From assembly GCA_963377175.1 (NCBI GenBank), contig CAUJNA010001605.1, forward strand, positions 1 through 64,000: a stretch of 64,000 bases of DNA, in the 5' to 3' direction. The notes under the pieces were generated by a model. The model did not search any database. It saw nothing but the letters and a program-made list of their open reading frames with translations, and had not been told where the DNA came from. The translations under genes were made by a program, and so were the position numbers. This stretch comes from Effrenium voratum (taxonomy: Eukaryota; Sar; Dinophyceae; Suessiales; Symbiodiniaceae). Of the stretch, positions 21,347-32,865 are shown one piece after another (the stretch's first letter is position 1; every line of letters starts with the position of its first letter).

Positions 21347-21366
21347 TAGAAGGTCAATACCCTAAA
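21347..21366 (-). other. Conserved terminal motif beyond Helitron-like gene C
   Basis: On the minus strand it reads TTTAGGGTATTGACCTTCTA. It lies about 130 bp past the 3' end of gene C. Related copies are at 9607-9626 and, beyond gene E, at 43256-43276. Confidence 0.5.
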
Positions 21367-21494
21367 ATGCGGGTTTTAGCCCTCCGGGGTCGCCCCTAAA
21401 CTCTGAGCCCTCCGGGGTCGCCCTTCCGCCGAGAAGCAGCATTTAGCAAGCAACTTTGCTCTCTTGGCCCGCCCCGCGGCCCCCTTCCTGGGGT

Positions 21495-24400
21495 CCTTCA
21501 GTGGAAGCGAGCTGGCGTGAAGTGGTGCACCCCCGGGTCGCCGAGGAAGCGCCAGTTCGCGTCGAACTCCACGCGGCTCAGCGCCACGTACGCGGCGGCA
21601 GGCATGTTCGGGATGTCCAGCCACACGGTGATGTGGGCCAGCGTGGCGCCCTGGACCTTGTGCAACGTGCTCGCGTAGCCCAAGCGCAGGGGGTAGTGGA
21701 CCACGTGGTTCTCCGACGTCCACGGGTGGATCGCCAGGCGAGCGCCCTGGTCCGTTCGAACCATCACGTTGTCGTTGTCCATGCCCAGGACGGTGGCGCC
21801 CATGCCGTTGACGAACCCGACGGTCTTGTTGAGGTTCTTGGTCAGGACCACCCGCGCGCCCGCGAAGAGGGGCGTCTCGAGCGGCGTCTCGGCCACGAGC
21901 TTGCCGCGGACGTAGTTGTCCACGTTGCTCTCGGGGTCGGCCGGCACAACGGCGAGCGGAGCGCTGTCGCCGAAGAGGGCCTGCGTGGCGAGGCCGTTCA
22001 AGCGGGCGCTGGCGCCGCGGCTGACGGTGAGGAATGTCGTCTCCGGCGTCTCTCCAGGATGTGGGTCACGTCGTCCAGCGTGGGAATCTCGTTCGTGACG
22101 TAGCCGGCTCGGCCGCGCGAGAGCGCCTTGTGTCCCTTCAAGATGGCTCTCAGCTGCTGCCGCAAGGGCTTGCCGGTCCGCAGCAGCTCCAGCTTCTTCC
22201 GGAGGATCGGGCACTTGCAGCGGATCATCTTGTGGAGGCGCCGCTTCTGGACTTGCGCGTGATGCCACTGCGGCGAGTCCAGCGCTGTCGTCGGCTCCAC
22301 GCCGGGCAGCTGGTAGAAGTCGCCGACAAACACCAGGGTCGGGATCCGCTCCGCCGCGCCACTGAGTAATAAGCCGCTCGAAAAGCTCCCGGCTCAGTTG
22401 GCCCACCTTCTCTACGACGATCAGGTCGTAGGGCCACATGACCTCCAGCGCCTCGTGGACAGGCTTGTAGGCAAGGAGCGCCCCGTGCACGGTGTCCACC
22501 TCCGTTGACGAACCCGACGGTCTTGTTGAGGTTCTTGGTCAGAACCACCCGCGCGCCCGCGAAGAGGGGCGTCTCGAGCGGCGTCTCGGCCACGAGCTTG
22601 CCGCGGACGTAGTTGTCCACGTTGCTCTCGGGGTCGGCCGGCACAACGGCGAGCGGAGCGCTGTTGCCGAAGAGGGCCTGCGTGGCAAGGCCGTTCAAGC
22701 GGGCGCTGGCGCCGCGGCTGACGGTGAGGAATGTCGTCTCCGGCGTCTCTGCCAGGATGTGGGTCACGTCGTCCAGCGTGGGGATCTCGTTCGTGACGTA
22801 GCCGGCTCAGCCGCGCAAGGGCGCCTTGTGTCCCTTCAAGATGGCTCTCAGCTGCTGCCGCGAGGGCTTGCCGGTCCGCAGCAGCTCCAGCTTCTTCCGG
22901 AGGATCGGGCACTTGCAGCGGACATCTCGTGGAGGTGCCGCTTCTGGACTTGCACGTGATGCCACTGCGGCGAGTCCAGCGCTGTCGTCGGCTCCACGCC
23001 GGGCAGCTGGTAGAAGTTGCCGACAAACACCAGGGTCGGGATCCGCTCCGCCGCGCGCCACTGAGTGATGAGCCGCTCGAAAAGCTCCCGGCTCAGTTGG
23101 CCCACCTCCTCTACGACGATCAGGTCGTAGGGCCACATGACCTCCAGCGCCTTGTGGAGGAACGCCCCGCGCACGGTGTCCACCTCCAGCCCCCGCAGCG
23201 TGGCGGCCAGTCGCCCGGTCGGGGCGGTCAGCAGCACGCGCGCCCCGCGGTCGGCAGCCTGCCGGATGGCCTCGTGGACGGCCGTGGACTTGCCGCTGCC
23301 GGCTGGGCCGAGGACCGCGAAGGCGGGCCGCCAGGCGGCGGGCTTTTCGAACGGGTCGTCCTCGGCTTCGTCCCTGGCCTCCCCTTTCCAGGCGTCCTCC
23401 CTCGCCTGCCGCTGCCACAGCCCCTTGCCGACAGACTCCAGGATCTCTTCCGCGATCCTCGCCTGCTGCCCCGACAGTTTGGGCGCCCCAGCGCGAGGCT
23501 CCGCCGCCGGCTCGTCTTCGTCTTTGTCGAGCTCGCCGTCGAGGTAGCGCTGGATCAGGCCCTGGTTCGCGAACAGCATGGCCGTGATGTTCCGGATGTG
23601 GTGCTCTCGGAACGCTTCGAGCTCCAGCTCCGCGCGGATGTTGGCTGCGCTGGTCCAGTGGCCCGGCCGCAGCAGGTAGACCATCGCCTGGTGGTAGAGG
23701 TGGGCCGGGACTTTCTCTAAGCCCTCGGGCCTGAGCTCGTCCATGGAGCGGAAGGGGACATTCAGTAGGGCCCGCTGCCCGTAGTACTCGTTGTTGTAGC
23801 GCGACAGACATGTCGCGGCTATGGCGACCTCGCCCTGGCACGGCGCGCTGTTGGCCCAGGCCGCAAGGTCGTGGGTTGTGCTGGGTCCGCGGCCACCTCT
23901 TCCTTGTGGCGGCGCTCGAGTTTCTTGTGGATCTTCCCTTGGCCGTTTGTCTTTCGGAGGAACTCGATGAGAGGCATCGCGTCCGCGCGCCACTCGCTGT
24001 TCATGTACTGCTGGACGCGCTCCGGGCAGTCGGCCTTCCAAGGCACTGGGACCCGGAAGCGCTGCAGCTGCCCGCGAAGACCTGCGGGAACCATTGCATG
24101 GCCAGCTGCAAGGTCATCTCGGGCTCGAGCGGGTGGTAGTCGGTCAGGACGCGCCTGGCCACCGCGTAGTCGCTGCAGGCGTCGTTGAGCCAGTCCGTCG
24201 TAAAGCTGTCTGAACGTAGCCGGAGCAGTACTTCAAGAGCATGCCCCGCCCGTCGGACAGCTGGACGTCCGTGTGACACCACAGGCTCGCCAGCACTTCG
24301 GGCAGGTAGGCGCGGATGCCCTCGGGGACGCCCTTCTTGTTGCGCTTGCAGAAGTCCTGGGCCGGGTGGTGGAGCCGCAGCAGGCCCGCGGCGGCGTCGT

Positions 24401-24620
24401 ACTGTGACGGCTCGTCGCGCCTTGGCCAGCCGCTGCCGGTCCAGGACCGCTGCGAGCCCTCGACCAGCGAGGCCAGGCCTGGGTTGTCCTCCGGCGTTGA
24501 CGCCGAGACGGCCTCCTCCAGCTTGACGGCCTCGACGTGACGGAGCCAGACGAGCATGTGCAAGTGGACCGTGCCTCGGCCGTGGTAGAACTGCGCGGCC
24601 GCCTCCTGCTCGTTCGCCTT
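21495..24620 (-). pseudogene. Helitron-like element C: Rep (HUH, Y2) plus PIF1-like helicase, frameshifted and internally duplicated
   Basis: Read from 24620 downwards. FYHGRGTVHLHMLVWL carries the HUH pair (HLH at 24558-24566). LLKYCSGYV near 24205-24240 carries two tyrosines three residues apart. Then follow ARRVLTDYHPLEPEM, YNNEYYGQRALLNVPFR, Walker A LGPAGSGKS (about 23287-23316), DLIVVEEVGQLS (about 23100-23130) and VGNFYQLPGVE (about 23000-23030). The C-terminus includes VLTKNLNKTVGFVNG, KVQGATLAHITVWLD and AAAYVALSRVEFDANW near 21555-21660, so motif VI is present. Several frameshifts lie between 24240 and 23800. About 690 bp is tandemly duplicated (21814-22502 and 22503-23170), repeating motif III and part of the C-terminal half. 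The N-terminal zinc-finger half is absent upstream of 24620. HUH-Rep enzymes nick and join single DNA strands in rolling-circle transposition. Confidence 0.85.
21814..23170. repeat. Tandem duplication of ~690 bp inside gene C
   Basis: The text beginning TTGACGAACCCGACGGTCTT occurs at about 21813 and again at about 22505. Both copies run through the same helicase sequence to GCACGGTGTCCACCTCC. The copies differ by small indels, including a 'gacaggcttgtaggcaag' stretch present only in the first. Confidence 0.85.
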
Positions 24621-25035
24621 CCCGTCGCTCGCCCCGCGCTTTCTTCCGCCCGCCGCGGTCTGAGCCCGGCCCCTTTCTTAGACGCTGCGCGGAGAGCCGG
24701 CGCCGACCCCCGTTTCCCCCCCGCTCGTCTTCGCTTCGCTCGCCTCGCCTCCTCTTCTACCCTCGGCGGGTCTGGGAGCGAGCGACTCCGGCGCTGCCGC
24801 TCGGCGCGCGCGTTCGTGAAGTGGGAATTTAGCACAAAACCCTAAAAGGAAATGTTGTGGGAGGTTTCCCGCGCTCGCCGCGGAGGGAGGGGAAAAAAAA
24901 GCTCGCGCCAATCTATTGGCCGAGCGCTGCCAAACAAATGATTGGGCCGTCGCGTCTGCAACCCTACTGCAGCCCTGGCTGCATGGGAGGCGGCGAAGCC
25001 CCCGCGCGTGAATGTCGACCGAGCTCGCGGCAACG
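24621..25035. other. No gene; low-complexity GC-rich spacer
   Basis: Arginine-rich shadow frames only. An AACCCTAAAAGG motif at about 24838 marks the outer edge of element C. Confidence 0.45.
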
Positions 25036-25091
25036 CCCTAAACCCTAAACCCTAAACCCTAAACCCTAAACCCTAAACCCTAAACCCTAAA
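25036..25091. repeat. Longest interstitial telomere-type run, (CCCTAAA)8
   Basis: Eight exact tandem units, followed by a CTCTAAC variant that opens the next hairpin module. Confidence 0.95.
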
Positions 25092-25265
25092 CTCTAACGC
25101 GCCCAGCATAGGGCGCGTCTGCATTTCATCCTTTTACGGCCGATGGCGGCCGACAAGTCTTTAGCTTGGAGGCTTCTAGCTGGAATCCAAGCATCGCCTT
25201 ATGGGCATCCTCAAAGAATCCTATGTTGTATACCCTAAACTGGAAACACGAGACCGTGAAGGGTC
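25092..25265. repeat. Hairpin module ACGCGCCC/GGGCGCGT, copy 2 of 3
   Basis: Arms at 25097-25104 and 25111-25118 are identical to copy 1 while the loop differs (AGCATA against ATCCATA). The downstream text matches copy 1. Confidence 0.8.
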
Positions 25266-25279
25266 CCGCTCAATGCTCT

Positions 25280-25645
25280 TTGGAAGCTGTTGATAAAGTT
25301 GCAAAGATCTTGTCATTTGGCTCCTTTCTGGGCTTGGCCAGCCGCTGATAAACTGTTCATATGGTGCGATGCAAAAATGGCAATCCAAGCTCAAAATGTA
25401 AAGATTGATAAAACGGCCAAGGCCTTGATAAAACGGCCATTGGACCTGACCTTGACAAAACAACCATTGGGCCCGCTCTTGGTGATAAACTTGCGCGGGG
25501 TAATGTGGAACTTGCAATCCGCGGCTCAAATCTGGATGTTTGGCTACTTGGCTGCTTCTGCCTTGATAAAACGGCAAAGGCCTTGATAAAACGGCCATTG
25601 GACATGGCCTTGATAAAACGGCCATTGGACATGGCCTTAATACGT
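25280..25645. repeat. GATAAAACGGCCATTGG minisatellite and GCCGCTGATAAACTG unit
   Basis: One ~100-bp GGCTTGGCCAGCCGCTGATA unit near 25331, then six or more TTGATAAAACGGC(C/A)A units to 25625. Confidence 0.8.
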
Positions 25646-25679
25646 TGGACCGGCTTTTGCTGAAAATGGCTTGGCCGCC

Positions 25680-26440
25680 TCTTATGGCTCGCTCCGCAAT
25701 CCGATCACGGGAGTGCCGCGCGCGCGGAAACTGAAGCTTTTTTCAAATATGGCCCGCCGCAATCTGATTGCGGGGGCGGAAAGCTGACCCTCTTTTCTAA
25801 AGCGGCTCGACCTGCAGTCCGATCGCATTAATGCCGCGCGCGCAGGTTGCTTCATGCGCGCCGGCGTCGCCCCGCACAAAGCACGCGCGCGGGAAGTTGG
25901 CGCATCGACTGATGACAGGGCGCCGATCACGGGAGTTCCGCACACGCGGAAACTGAAGCTTTTTTCAACCGCAGTCTGATTGCGGGCGGAAAGCTGACCC
26001 TCTTTTCTAAAGCGGCTCGACCTGCAATCCGATCACGGACACGCCGGCGTCGCCCCGCAAAAAGCACATGCGCGGAAGTTGGCGCATCGACTGATGACAG
26101 GGCGCAAATTTCTAAGCCCCCCTCTTATGGCTCGCTCCGCAATCCGATCACGGGAGTGCCGCGTGCGCGGAAACTGAAGCCTTTTTCAAATATGGCCCGC
26201 CGCAAGGAGCGGAAAGCTGACCCTCTTTTCTAAAACGGCTCCACTTGCAACCCGATCACGGGTTGCTTCAGACTCTCCGGCGTAGCCCCGCAAAAAGCAC
26301 GCGCGCGGGAAGTTGGCGCATTGACTGGTGACAGGGCGCGAATTTCTAACCCCCCCCTCTTATGGCTCGCTCCGCAATCCGATCACGGGAGTGCCGCGCG
26401 CGCGGAAACTGACGCTTTTTCCAATATGGCCCGCCCCATA
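25680..26440. repeat. ~220-440-bp repeats with CAATCCGATCACGGGAGTGC
   Basis: Units begin CTTATGGCTCGCTCCGCAAT near 25682, 26124 and 26362, with a partial near 25920. Each has GCGCGCGGAAACTGAAGC, TTTTTTCAAATATGGCCCGC and GGCGGAAAGCTGACCCTCTT. It shares the GATCACGGG core with 7480-7760. Confidence 0.8.
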
Positions 26441-26744
26441 GGCGCCGGCTGTGCGGAGTCTATCTTGGATCAAGGAAAGCCTAAACCCGGTAAAGGGTAA
26501 GAGCTGGGTCAGGAACAAAAACCAATAGAAAGGAAACCAGTCGCAAGGCGCAGATGCTTTCGTAGCGCTCGTTGCGCCTCAGTCAAGCAAGCGCTTGCCG
26601 CTACAGCCCTTTGCCGGGGAGCTGCGGCAAGCTCCCCTCCGCCTGGGCGCTTGATCGATCCCGGGTTTTTTGTTAACCCAGGCGGGGGCGCTTCCCGGGA
26701 TCTCACCAACCGCGACGAAAAAAAGCGCGCAGGTGCCTTGCCTT
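26441..26744. other. No recognised feature
   Basis: GC-rich text without a supported reading frame, except a short ACCCGGTAAAGGGTAAGAGC. Confidence 0.4.
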
Positions 26745-26977
26745 GAAAGCTAGCGCAAGCGATTTTTTTCTGCAATGCCGGCCAAGCCATTAATTCTTTT
26801 TCCCCCGAGCTCGGGGGAAGACAAGGGGGTTGAACCCTAAACCTTAAAAGGGTGCAATTTTGGGTGGCAGGGGTGGGCCTCATTCCGCATGGCGCCGTTG
26901 GGCCCTCGACCCTTTCAGGGGAGGGCCCAGGCGCCCCCGCTGTAGACACCCCAAAACCCTAAACCCTAAACCCTAAA
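26745..26977. repeat. Palindrome module CCCCCGAGCTCGGGGG, copy 2 of 3, plus (CCCTAAA)3
   Basis: The palindrome is at 26802-26817. The GGGCCCTC...GAGGGCCC hairpin is conserved, with one substitution in its loop. The module runs straight into three CCCTAAA units at 26957-26977. Confidence 0.85.
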
Positions 26978-27140
26978 CTCTAACGCGCCCATGAATAGGG
27001 CGCGTCTGCATTTCATCCTTTTACGGCCGATGGCGGCCGACAAGCTTTAGCTTGGAGGCTTCTAGCTGGAATCCAAGCACTGCCTTATGGGCATCCCGAA
27101 GAATCTTATAAGATATACCCTAAACTGACGACCCAAGACT
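26978..27140. repeat. Hairpin module ACGCGCCC/GGGCGCGT, copy 3 of 3
   Basis: Arms at 26983-26990 and 26998-27005, loop ATGAATA. The order telomere run then hairpin module is the same as at 19559 and 25092. Confidence 0.8.
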
Positions 27141-27149
27141 CTGAAGTCG

Positions 27150-28345
27150 CTCCTTTCAAGGCCTTGATAAAGCGTCCATTGGCCTTGATAAATTGGCCAT
27201 TGGCTTTGATAAAGCGGCTTGCCTCGACTCTTAGCCCTTTCAAAAACTGCTTCAAAAAGCAATTGGCCTTGATAAGATGGGGCGAGCTTTGCTAAAATGG
27301 CCATCCGTCCGTGCTCCAGTCTTAAAGATCTTGCTTCTCCGAGACTTTCAACCGGAAGGCTACAGATGGACCGATTTGATATGGTCCTGGGGCTAGCAGC
27401 CGTTTCATCAAGGCCGGCCAGCCAATGACAGTTTTATCAACAATGGCCGATTTATCAGCCATGGCCGTTTTATCAACCGGAAGCGGTTAAATTGCCAAAT
27501 GGCCAGATCTGTTAGATTCGGGCTGCGGATGGCCGATTTCATATTGTCCCATATAAGGAGTTTATCAGCGGCCAGGCCGAGCCATTTTTACCAAGGGCTG
27601 GCAGAATGGCAACTTTATCAAGGCCGGCCAGCCGCAGTGGCCGTTTTATCAAAGCCGATTGCGGTTTTGTCAAGGCCGGCCAGCCTATGGCCGTTTTATC
27701 AACAATGGCCGCTTTATCAAGGTTGAGGACCAGGCCAGTGGCCGCAATTGCCGTTTTATCAATCAGAAGCGGCCAAATGGCCAGATCTGTAGATTTGGTC
27801 TGCGCATAGCCGATTTCATATGGTCCTGTGTAAGGAGTTTATCAGCGGCCAGGCCGAGCAATTTTTATCAAGGGCTTGCGAAGCCAGTAGCCGTTTTATC
27901 CGATGGCCGTTTTATCAACAATGCCCGATTTACAAATTGCCAGATCTGCAGATTTAGGTTGCAGATAGCCGATTTCATATGGTCCTGTGTAAGGGGTTTA
28001 TCAGCGGCCAAGCCGAGCCATTTTTACCAAGGGCTGGCAAAGCGAGTAGCCGTTTTATCAAGGCCGGCCAGCTTTTATCAACAATGGCCGATTTATCAGG
28101 ATCTTTTAGATTTTGGCTGCGAATGGCCGATTTCATATGGTCCTGTGTAAGGAATTTATCAGCGGCCAGGCTGAGCCATTTCTATTAAGGGCTGGCTGGC
28201 AAAGCGAGTGGCCATTTTATTAAGGCCGGCCAGCAATTGCCGTTTTATCAAAGCCAATGGCCGTTTTATCAAGGCCGGCTAGCGTTTTATCGACAATTGC
28301 AAATTTATCAAAGCCAATGCAAGATTTGGCCGCAGTGGCAGTGTC
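27150..28345. repeat. Satellite in opposite orientation: GGAGTTTATCAGCGGCCAGG and GGCCGTTTTATCAAGGCCGG
   Basis: A composite unit with CCGATTTCATATGGTCCTGT, GTAAGGAGTTTATCAGCGGC, TTTTTATCAAGGGCTGGC and minisatellite occurs near 27530, 27812, 27970 and 28125. It runs to the 3' flank of element D. Confidence 0.85.
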
Positions 28346-28359
28346 ATTGGTCAAATTTG

Positions 28360-31300
28360 TTCAAGTCGACGGGTCTCCGGCTTTGCCCCCTCCCAGTCCT
28401 TCACTTCTCCACCGCTGGCGTGAAGTGGGCTGGGGAGCTTGCCCGCCAAGGAGTACGCGCCAGAGTGCTCCACGCGGCTCAGCGCCGTGTAGGCCACGGC
28501 TGGCAAGTTTGGCATGTCCAGCCAAACCGTGATGTGCTCCACATCGTCGCCAAGCACTTTCTGGACAGTGGAGGCGTAGCCCAAGCGAATGGGGTAGTAG
28601 GCAACGTTGCCTCGCTCCACATCCGTCCAAGGCGTAATGTAGAGTCGCTTGCCCGTCTTGGTCCTGACGCGCAGCGCGCCGCTAGTCTCCGAGTACGCCT
28701 CGACATAGCACAGCATGCCGTTCACATAGTCGTCCTTCTTCCGGACGTTCTTTGTGAGGTAGAGCTGAATGCCTTTGTAGATGGGCACTTCTGAGGGCTG
28801 CGGCGGGCGGTCCTCTCGCAGTTTTCGTAGTTGTCTGGATTGACTTCGATGTCCCCTGACAACACAACTGCAGGCTCCTTCTGTGGGTGCTTCAGCTGCA
28901 GGACCAACTCGTTCAGCCGCGCGGCTTTCTTCTTTGTGCAAGTGACCATTGTGGCCGCGACAAAGGTCGCGCAGGAGATGTTGGGATGGCTGGCTGGTTC
29001 GCAGCGCCCGCAGCTTGTCCAAGAAGGCAGGATCCTTGCAGCGGTGGACCTCGGTCAGCTTTGCGAAGCGCGCAACGTGCTGCTTCCACGCGGGTGACTC
29101 CCAGGCAGTTGGTACTTGTCACCAAGGAAGACCAAGGCAGGCAAGCAGTCGGCGTGCCGCCAGAGCCGCAGAATGCGCTCAAAGTCCTCAGCGCCCAACT
29201 GCTGCACTTCGTCTACGACAATCAAGTCAATGCCGTGGAGGGCGTGGACGGTTTCCTGCTCCGGCAAGTGCAACTGGAAGGCCGCCGTGCGAGTGTCCAC
29301 AACGAGGTTCTCATGTTCTGGCAGCTTGCTTCGGCTGCGGGCTGCAAATTGCGCAGTTGGCAGGGCGCAGAGGACTTGCCCGCCCTGACTCAGCACGCGC
29401 TCAACCTGCGCGCGCAGGACTGTGCTCTTGCCGGTTCCTGGCTCACCCAAGCAGACGACTGGGCGATGCGCGGCCCGCCCCGCATCGTCTCGGGCGGCTT
29501 GCGCCACAGCCTCCGAGGCCGCTGCCCTGGCTCTGCCTGCCGTGGCCACACGCTCTTCAATTTGCTGCGCCAGCAGAGCTTGGTGACCGCGAAAAGCAAA
29601 GCGGCCAGGTGGCGCCTGCGCCGCAAGGTCTTCCAGCTCACCAGCAACCTCGTCCGCTATGTTCAGGCGCCTGGCCAGGTAGTTGTCCACCGCTTCCACG
29701 TGGGCTGCAGCAAAGCGCAGGAAGTCGCCCCGATCCTTCTCTGAGATGCCCTCTGCGATCATGTCCTGTTCCATGGCAGCCGGGTTGCGCCAGAAGCCGC
29801 GCATGCTTTCTGGCAGATCGGGCTTGCGGTCGGTGGTCAGCAGGGCCGCAGCAAAGCCGTGGTAGCGCTTAGGCACGCGCTCCTCAAGCTCCGGAAATTC
29901 AAACTCCTGTAACTTGCGGAACGGCACGTTCATGAGTAGCCACTGGCCGTAGAGGGCGTCGTTGAGCCGCCAAAGATATTGCGCGGCAACCGCGATTTGG
30001 CCGCGGGGAGGTGTGTTGTTGGTAAACTTGGGCAGCGTCGCATCTTTGGCGGGGTCGTCGTCGGGCAAGGCCTTGTAGTCCCGCTTCACCCACTGCGCGA
30101 TGTTGCCGTCATCAGTGGACTTCCGCAAGAAGTCAAGGAAGCTGAGCTTGCAAGAGCGCCAAGCGCTGTCTATGTATTGCTGCAGCTGCTTGGACGGCTC
30201 TGCCCCAAGCTTTGGGGCAACCAAGTCCCTCTTGCCGCCTGAGTGTGTGCCCATGTCCCATTGCTTGTAGTTGCCGCAAAGCTGCAGCACCATCTCAGGC
30301 TCCAGGGGGTGATATTCGAACAAGACTTTTCGGGCAAGGCTATTCGCAGCTGCGCTGTCGCTCACCCACTCCTGAAAGCTGCTGTCCGACCACTTTGCAA
30401 CATACTTTGCCACGTAGGTGAGCAGGAGCTGGTGGCCGTCAGAAGCAATCTTGATGGCAGCGGAAGCAATCCATAAGGTCGGGGAAGAAGGCCCGCAACC
30501 CGGACTCGGCCGCTTGTGCGGAGTGGCGCAGTTGGAGGCGGTCTGTTGCCGGATCCCATTGAGAGCGCTCTGCCTGAACGGGCCAGCGAGACTCTCCCTC
30601 GCGATCTTCTTGCGAGCCTTGAGCAAAGGCTGCCAGGTCGGGGGCCAGGTCTGCGTCCGCGCCAAGGCCCGCTGCGCTCAATCCATGTGCTCCGGGCGGT
30701 CCAGCCAGAAGAGGACATGCAAGTGAGGCCGGCCGCTGCCGTGGTAGCGCTGCGTGCCGGCTTTCTTGCTGCCGTCTTGGAATTCTAGGCGAGTGAAGAA
30801 GTGGAAGCAGCCAACAGGCTTGCCCTCCGCGTCTTCGCCTTGCAGCAGAAAGCGAGACCACTTCGCCTTCTCTCCAGGGGCGCCGGCCCCGCCCGCCATG
30901 AAGCCACGGACCGCCTCCAGCATGCAGGTTGTGATGTGGAGCGTCTCGTGCGCAGGGGCGCCATGGCGGCCACGCAGCTGTTTCCGGAGCTCGTCCAGCA
31001 AGAACTCGCTATAGGGGAAGCTCATCTCCAGGGCGCAAAGGTCCAGTAGAGTTGGGGCGGGCCAATTTGACGGACCAGGTCCTGCAGCCCGGCTAACACA
31101 CCACGCCAGTACAGCGGCGACATGGGATGCTGCGCCATCATCAAGCGCATCTTGTTGCCCTGGCGTTCAGCAATGTTTCTCTTGGCGCCAAGCTCGCTCC
31201 ACATTTGCAGGTCATAGACAAATTGCAGGAGGGCAAAGTCAGTGGCATAGCCAAGTAGCGGCCCCAAGAGTTTCGCCCGGAAGCTGCGCTTGACGCTGTG

Positions 31301-31840
31301 GCGCTGGCCATCTGCGCCCTCTACATCCTCCAGGTCCACCTCGTCGTGCTCCCGCTCGAGCCGGCGCTTGTCGGTGTAGCGCTCATGCGTTTCACACATG
31401 GACGTCTTCCAGTACAAATTGGGCCACACAGCGCACTCCAGCCCCAGCTCCTCAATGAAATGCAAGGAGCGCTTGGCCGCTGCCTCCAACACCTCGCCGT
31501 CATGCAAGTCCAGGAACTCTTCATGGTCCGCGTGAAACTTGCGGTAGGCATTTTCCTCATCGTCAAGCAGGTGCCGCAGCGCTGCCTTGGCTTGCCGCCG
31601 CTCGCTGCGCTCAGGCAACTCTGCAATCTTCTGCTTTGACGACTTGGTTGCCCAAGAGAAGCGCAGCATGCGGACGTGCTTCCTGTAGCCATTCTCAGCG
31701 CGGCTCTCCGGCCCAAGGTCGTAGTCGAGCAGGCGCAGCGCTGACACAGCGCCGCAGCGGCTCTGGAACGTCGCGCGGCTGCGGAACGTAATGCTTCCGC
31801 AAGCTGCGCTTGCAGGTCTTGGACATGAAATGGTCAAGTC
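28360..31840 (-). pseudogene. Helitron-like element D: Rep (HUH, Y2) plus PIF1-like helicase, frameshifted
   Basis: From 31840 downwards: VPQPRDVPEPLRRC, LRLLDYDLGPESR, LECAVWPNLYWKTSMCET, KLLGPLLGYATDFALLQFVY, YWTFAPW-SFPYSEFLLDEL, ETLHITTCMLEAVRGFMAG. Then the HUH segment YHGSGRPHLHVLFWLDRP (HLH at 30717-30725) and the two-tyrosine motif LTYVAKYVAKWSDSSFQEW near 30370-30430. The helicase has Walker A LGEPGTGKST (about 29421-29454), DLIVVDEVQQLG (about 29200-29230), FLGDKYQLPG, and a C-terminus with VLGDDVEHITVWLD and AVAYTALSRVEHSGAYSL, so motif VI is complete. Frame changes near 31024, 30670 and 29060-29020, and one near 28850, leave it non-functional as read. The zinc-finger N-terminus is missing. 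The segments are otherwise co-linear with E/F. Confidence 0.85.
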
Positions 31841-32420
31841 CTGCTGACCAGTTCAAGTTGGAGTGAAACAAGTTAAGAAAAAAGGTGACACGCTCCCTCA
31901 CTTGAAGCCTCCAAAGAACTTGCTCTCCAACTGCCCCTCGCACCAATGGACACGACGGCCGCGCTGGCTGCAGTTCCTGAAAGCGTGTTCTGCAGCGGCC
32001 GCAGGGCTCTGGCGGGTCGACATGACCAGGCAACTACTCAGATCTTGCTACGTCATCTACTCTTGCTGGGCCGCGCAGGCTGCCCGGATATGTGATTTCC
32101 CGCCAACACTCAACGCTTTGGGTCGGTTCACTTTCAACCGGTTTCTGTGGGCAAACGTGGGCCAAAGTCGGCTTGTTTTGGCTTGGCAACAATGTCTGGA
32201 TCGGCTGACCAAGAAACATATGAAATGGTCAGCGGTGTCTCTGGATAAGTCCTGCTGACCAGTTCAAGTTGGAGTGAAACACATTGGCAAAAAGCGTGAG
32301 ACAGCCCGGTCACCTGAAGCCACCAAAGGGCTCGCTCTCCAGCTGCCCCTTGCACCGATGGACATGACGGCCACGCCAGCTGCGGTTGGCAAGGGGCGTG
32401 TTCTCCAGCTGCCACTGGTC
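31828..32420. repeat. Two ~200-bp direct repeats upstream of gene D
   Basis: 31828-32033 and 32216-32415 share TGAAATGGTCA, GTCCTGCTGACCAGTTCAAG, TTGGAGTGAAACA, a GTGA(C/G)AC box and CTCCA(A/G)CTGCCCCT. A third, diverged relative lies upstream of gene F at about 63707-63860. Probably the 5' terminal or promoter region of this Helitron-like family (inference). Confidence 0.6.
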
Positions 32421-32865
32421 CTGACAGGGTAGATCAGGAGATTTAAATCAAACTAGGAAGAGTTGAAGTCTGCAACAACGTGCATGCCCAGCACGTTAGC
32501 GGCGCCCCCCCGCCCGCCCAGAAGTTGAGTCTGCCTCTGCGCTGGACCTGACCCGCCTTAAAGTCTTCCGGTTCCTTGTTCGACGCCAGGCTTCCTCCCC
32601 GGTCGCCTTGGCGGCGGAGTCTACCGTATGGACTCTTACGCGCTTCAGCAGTGACTCTCGCTTCTAACCTCTAGGAATGAAAAAAACGACGTTTCCGCTC
32701 CTTACATTGCGTCTGCGGGCCGAGTTCGGCCCCGGCGCCACGGGCTGGGCCCCCAGGCCGCACACGCTTTTCTCCGGGACTGGCCCTGCCTTCTACTTTA
32801 ATACATTTTCAGCTGTGCAAACGGCCTCCAAACAGCCCCCGGCAGGGCCAAAAAAAGGCTTCAAG
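32421..32865. other. No recognised feature
   Basis: No supported reading frame or repeat. Confidence 0.4.
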
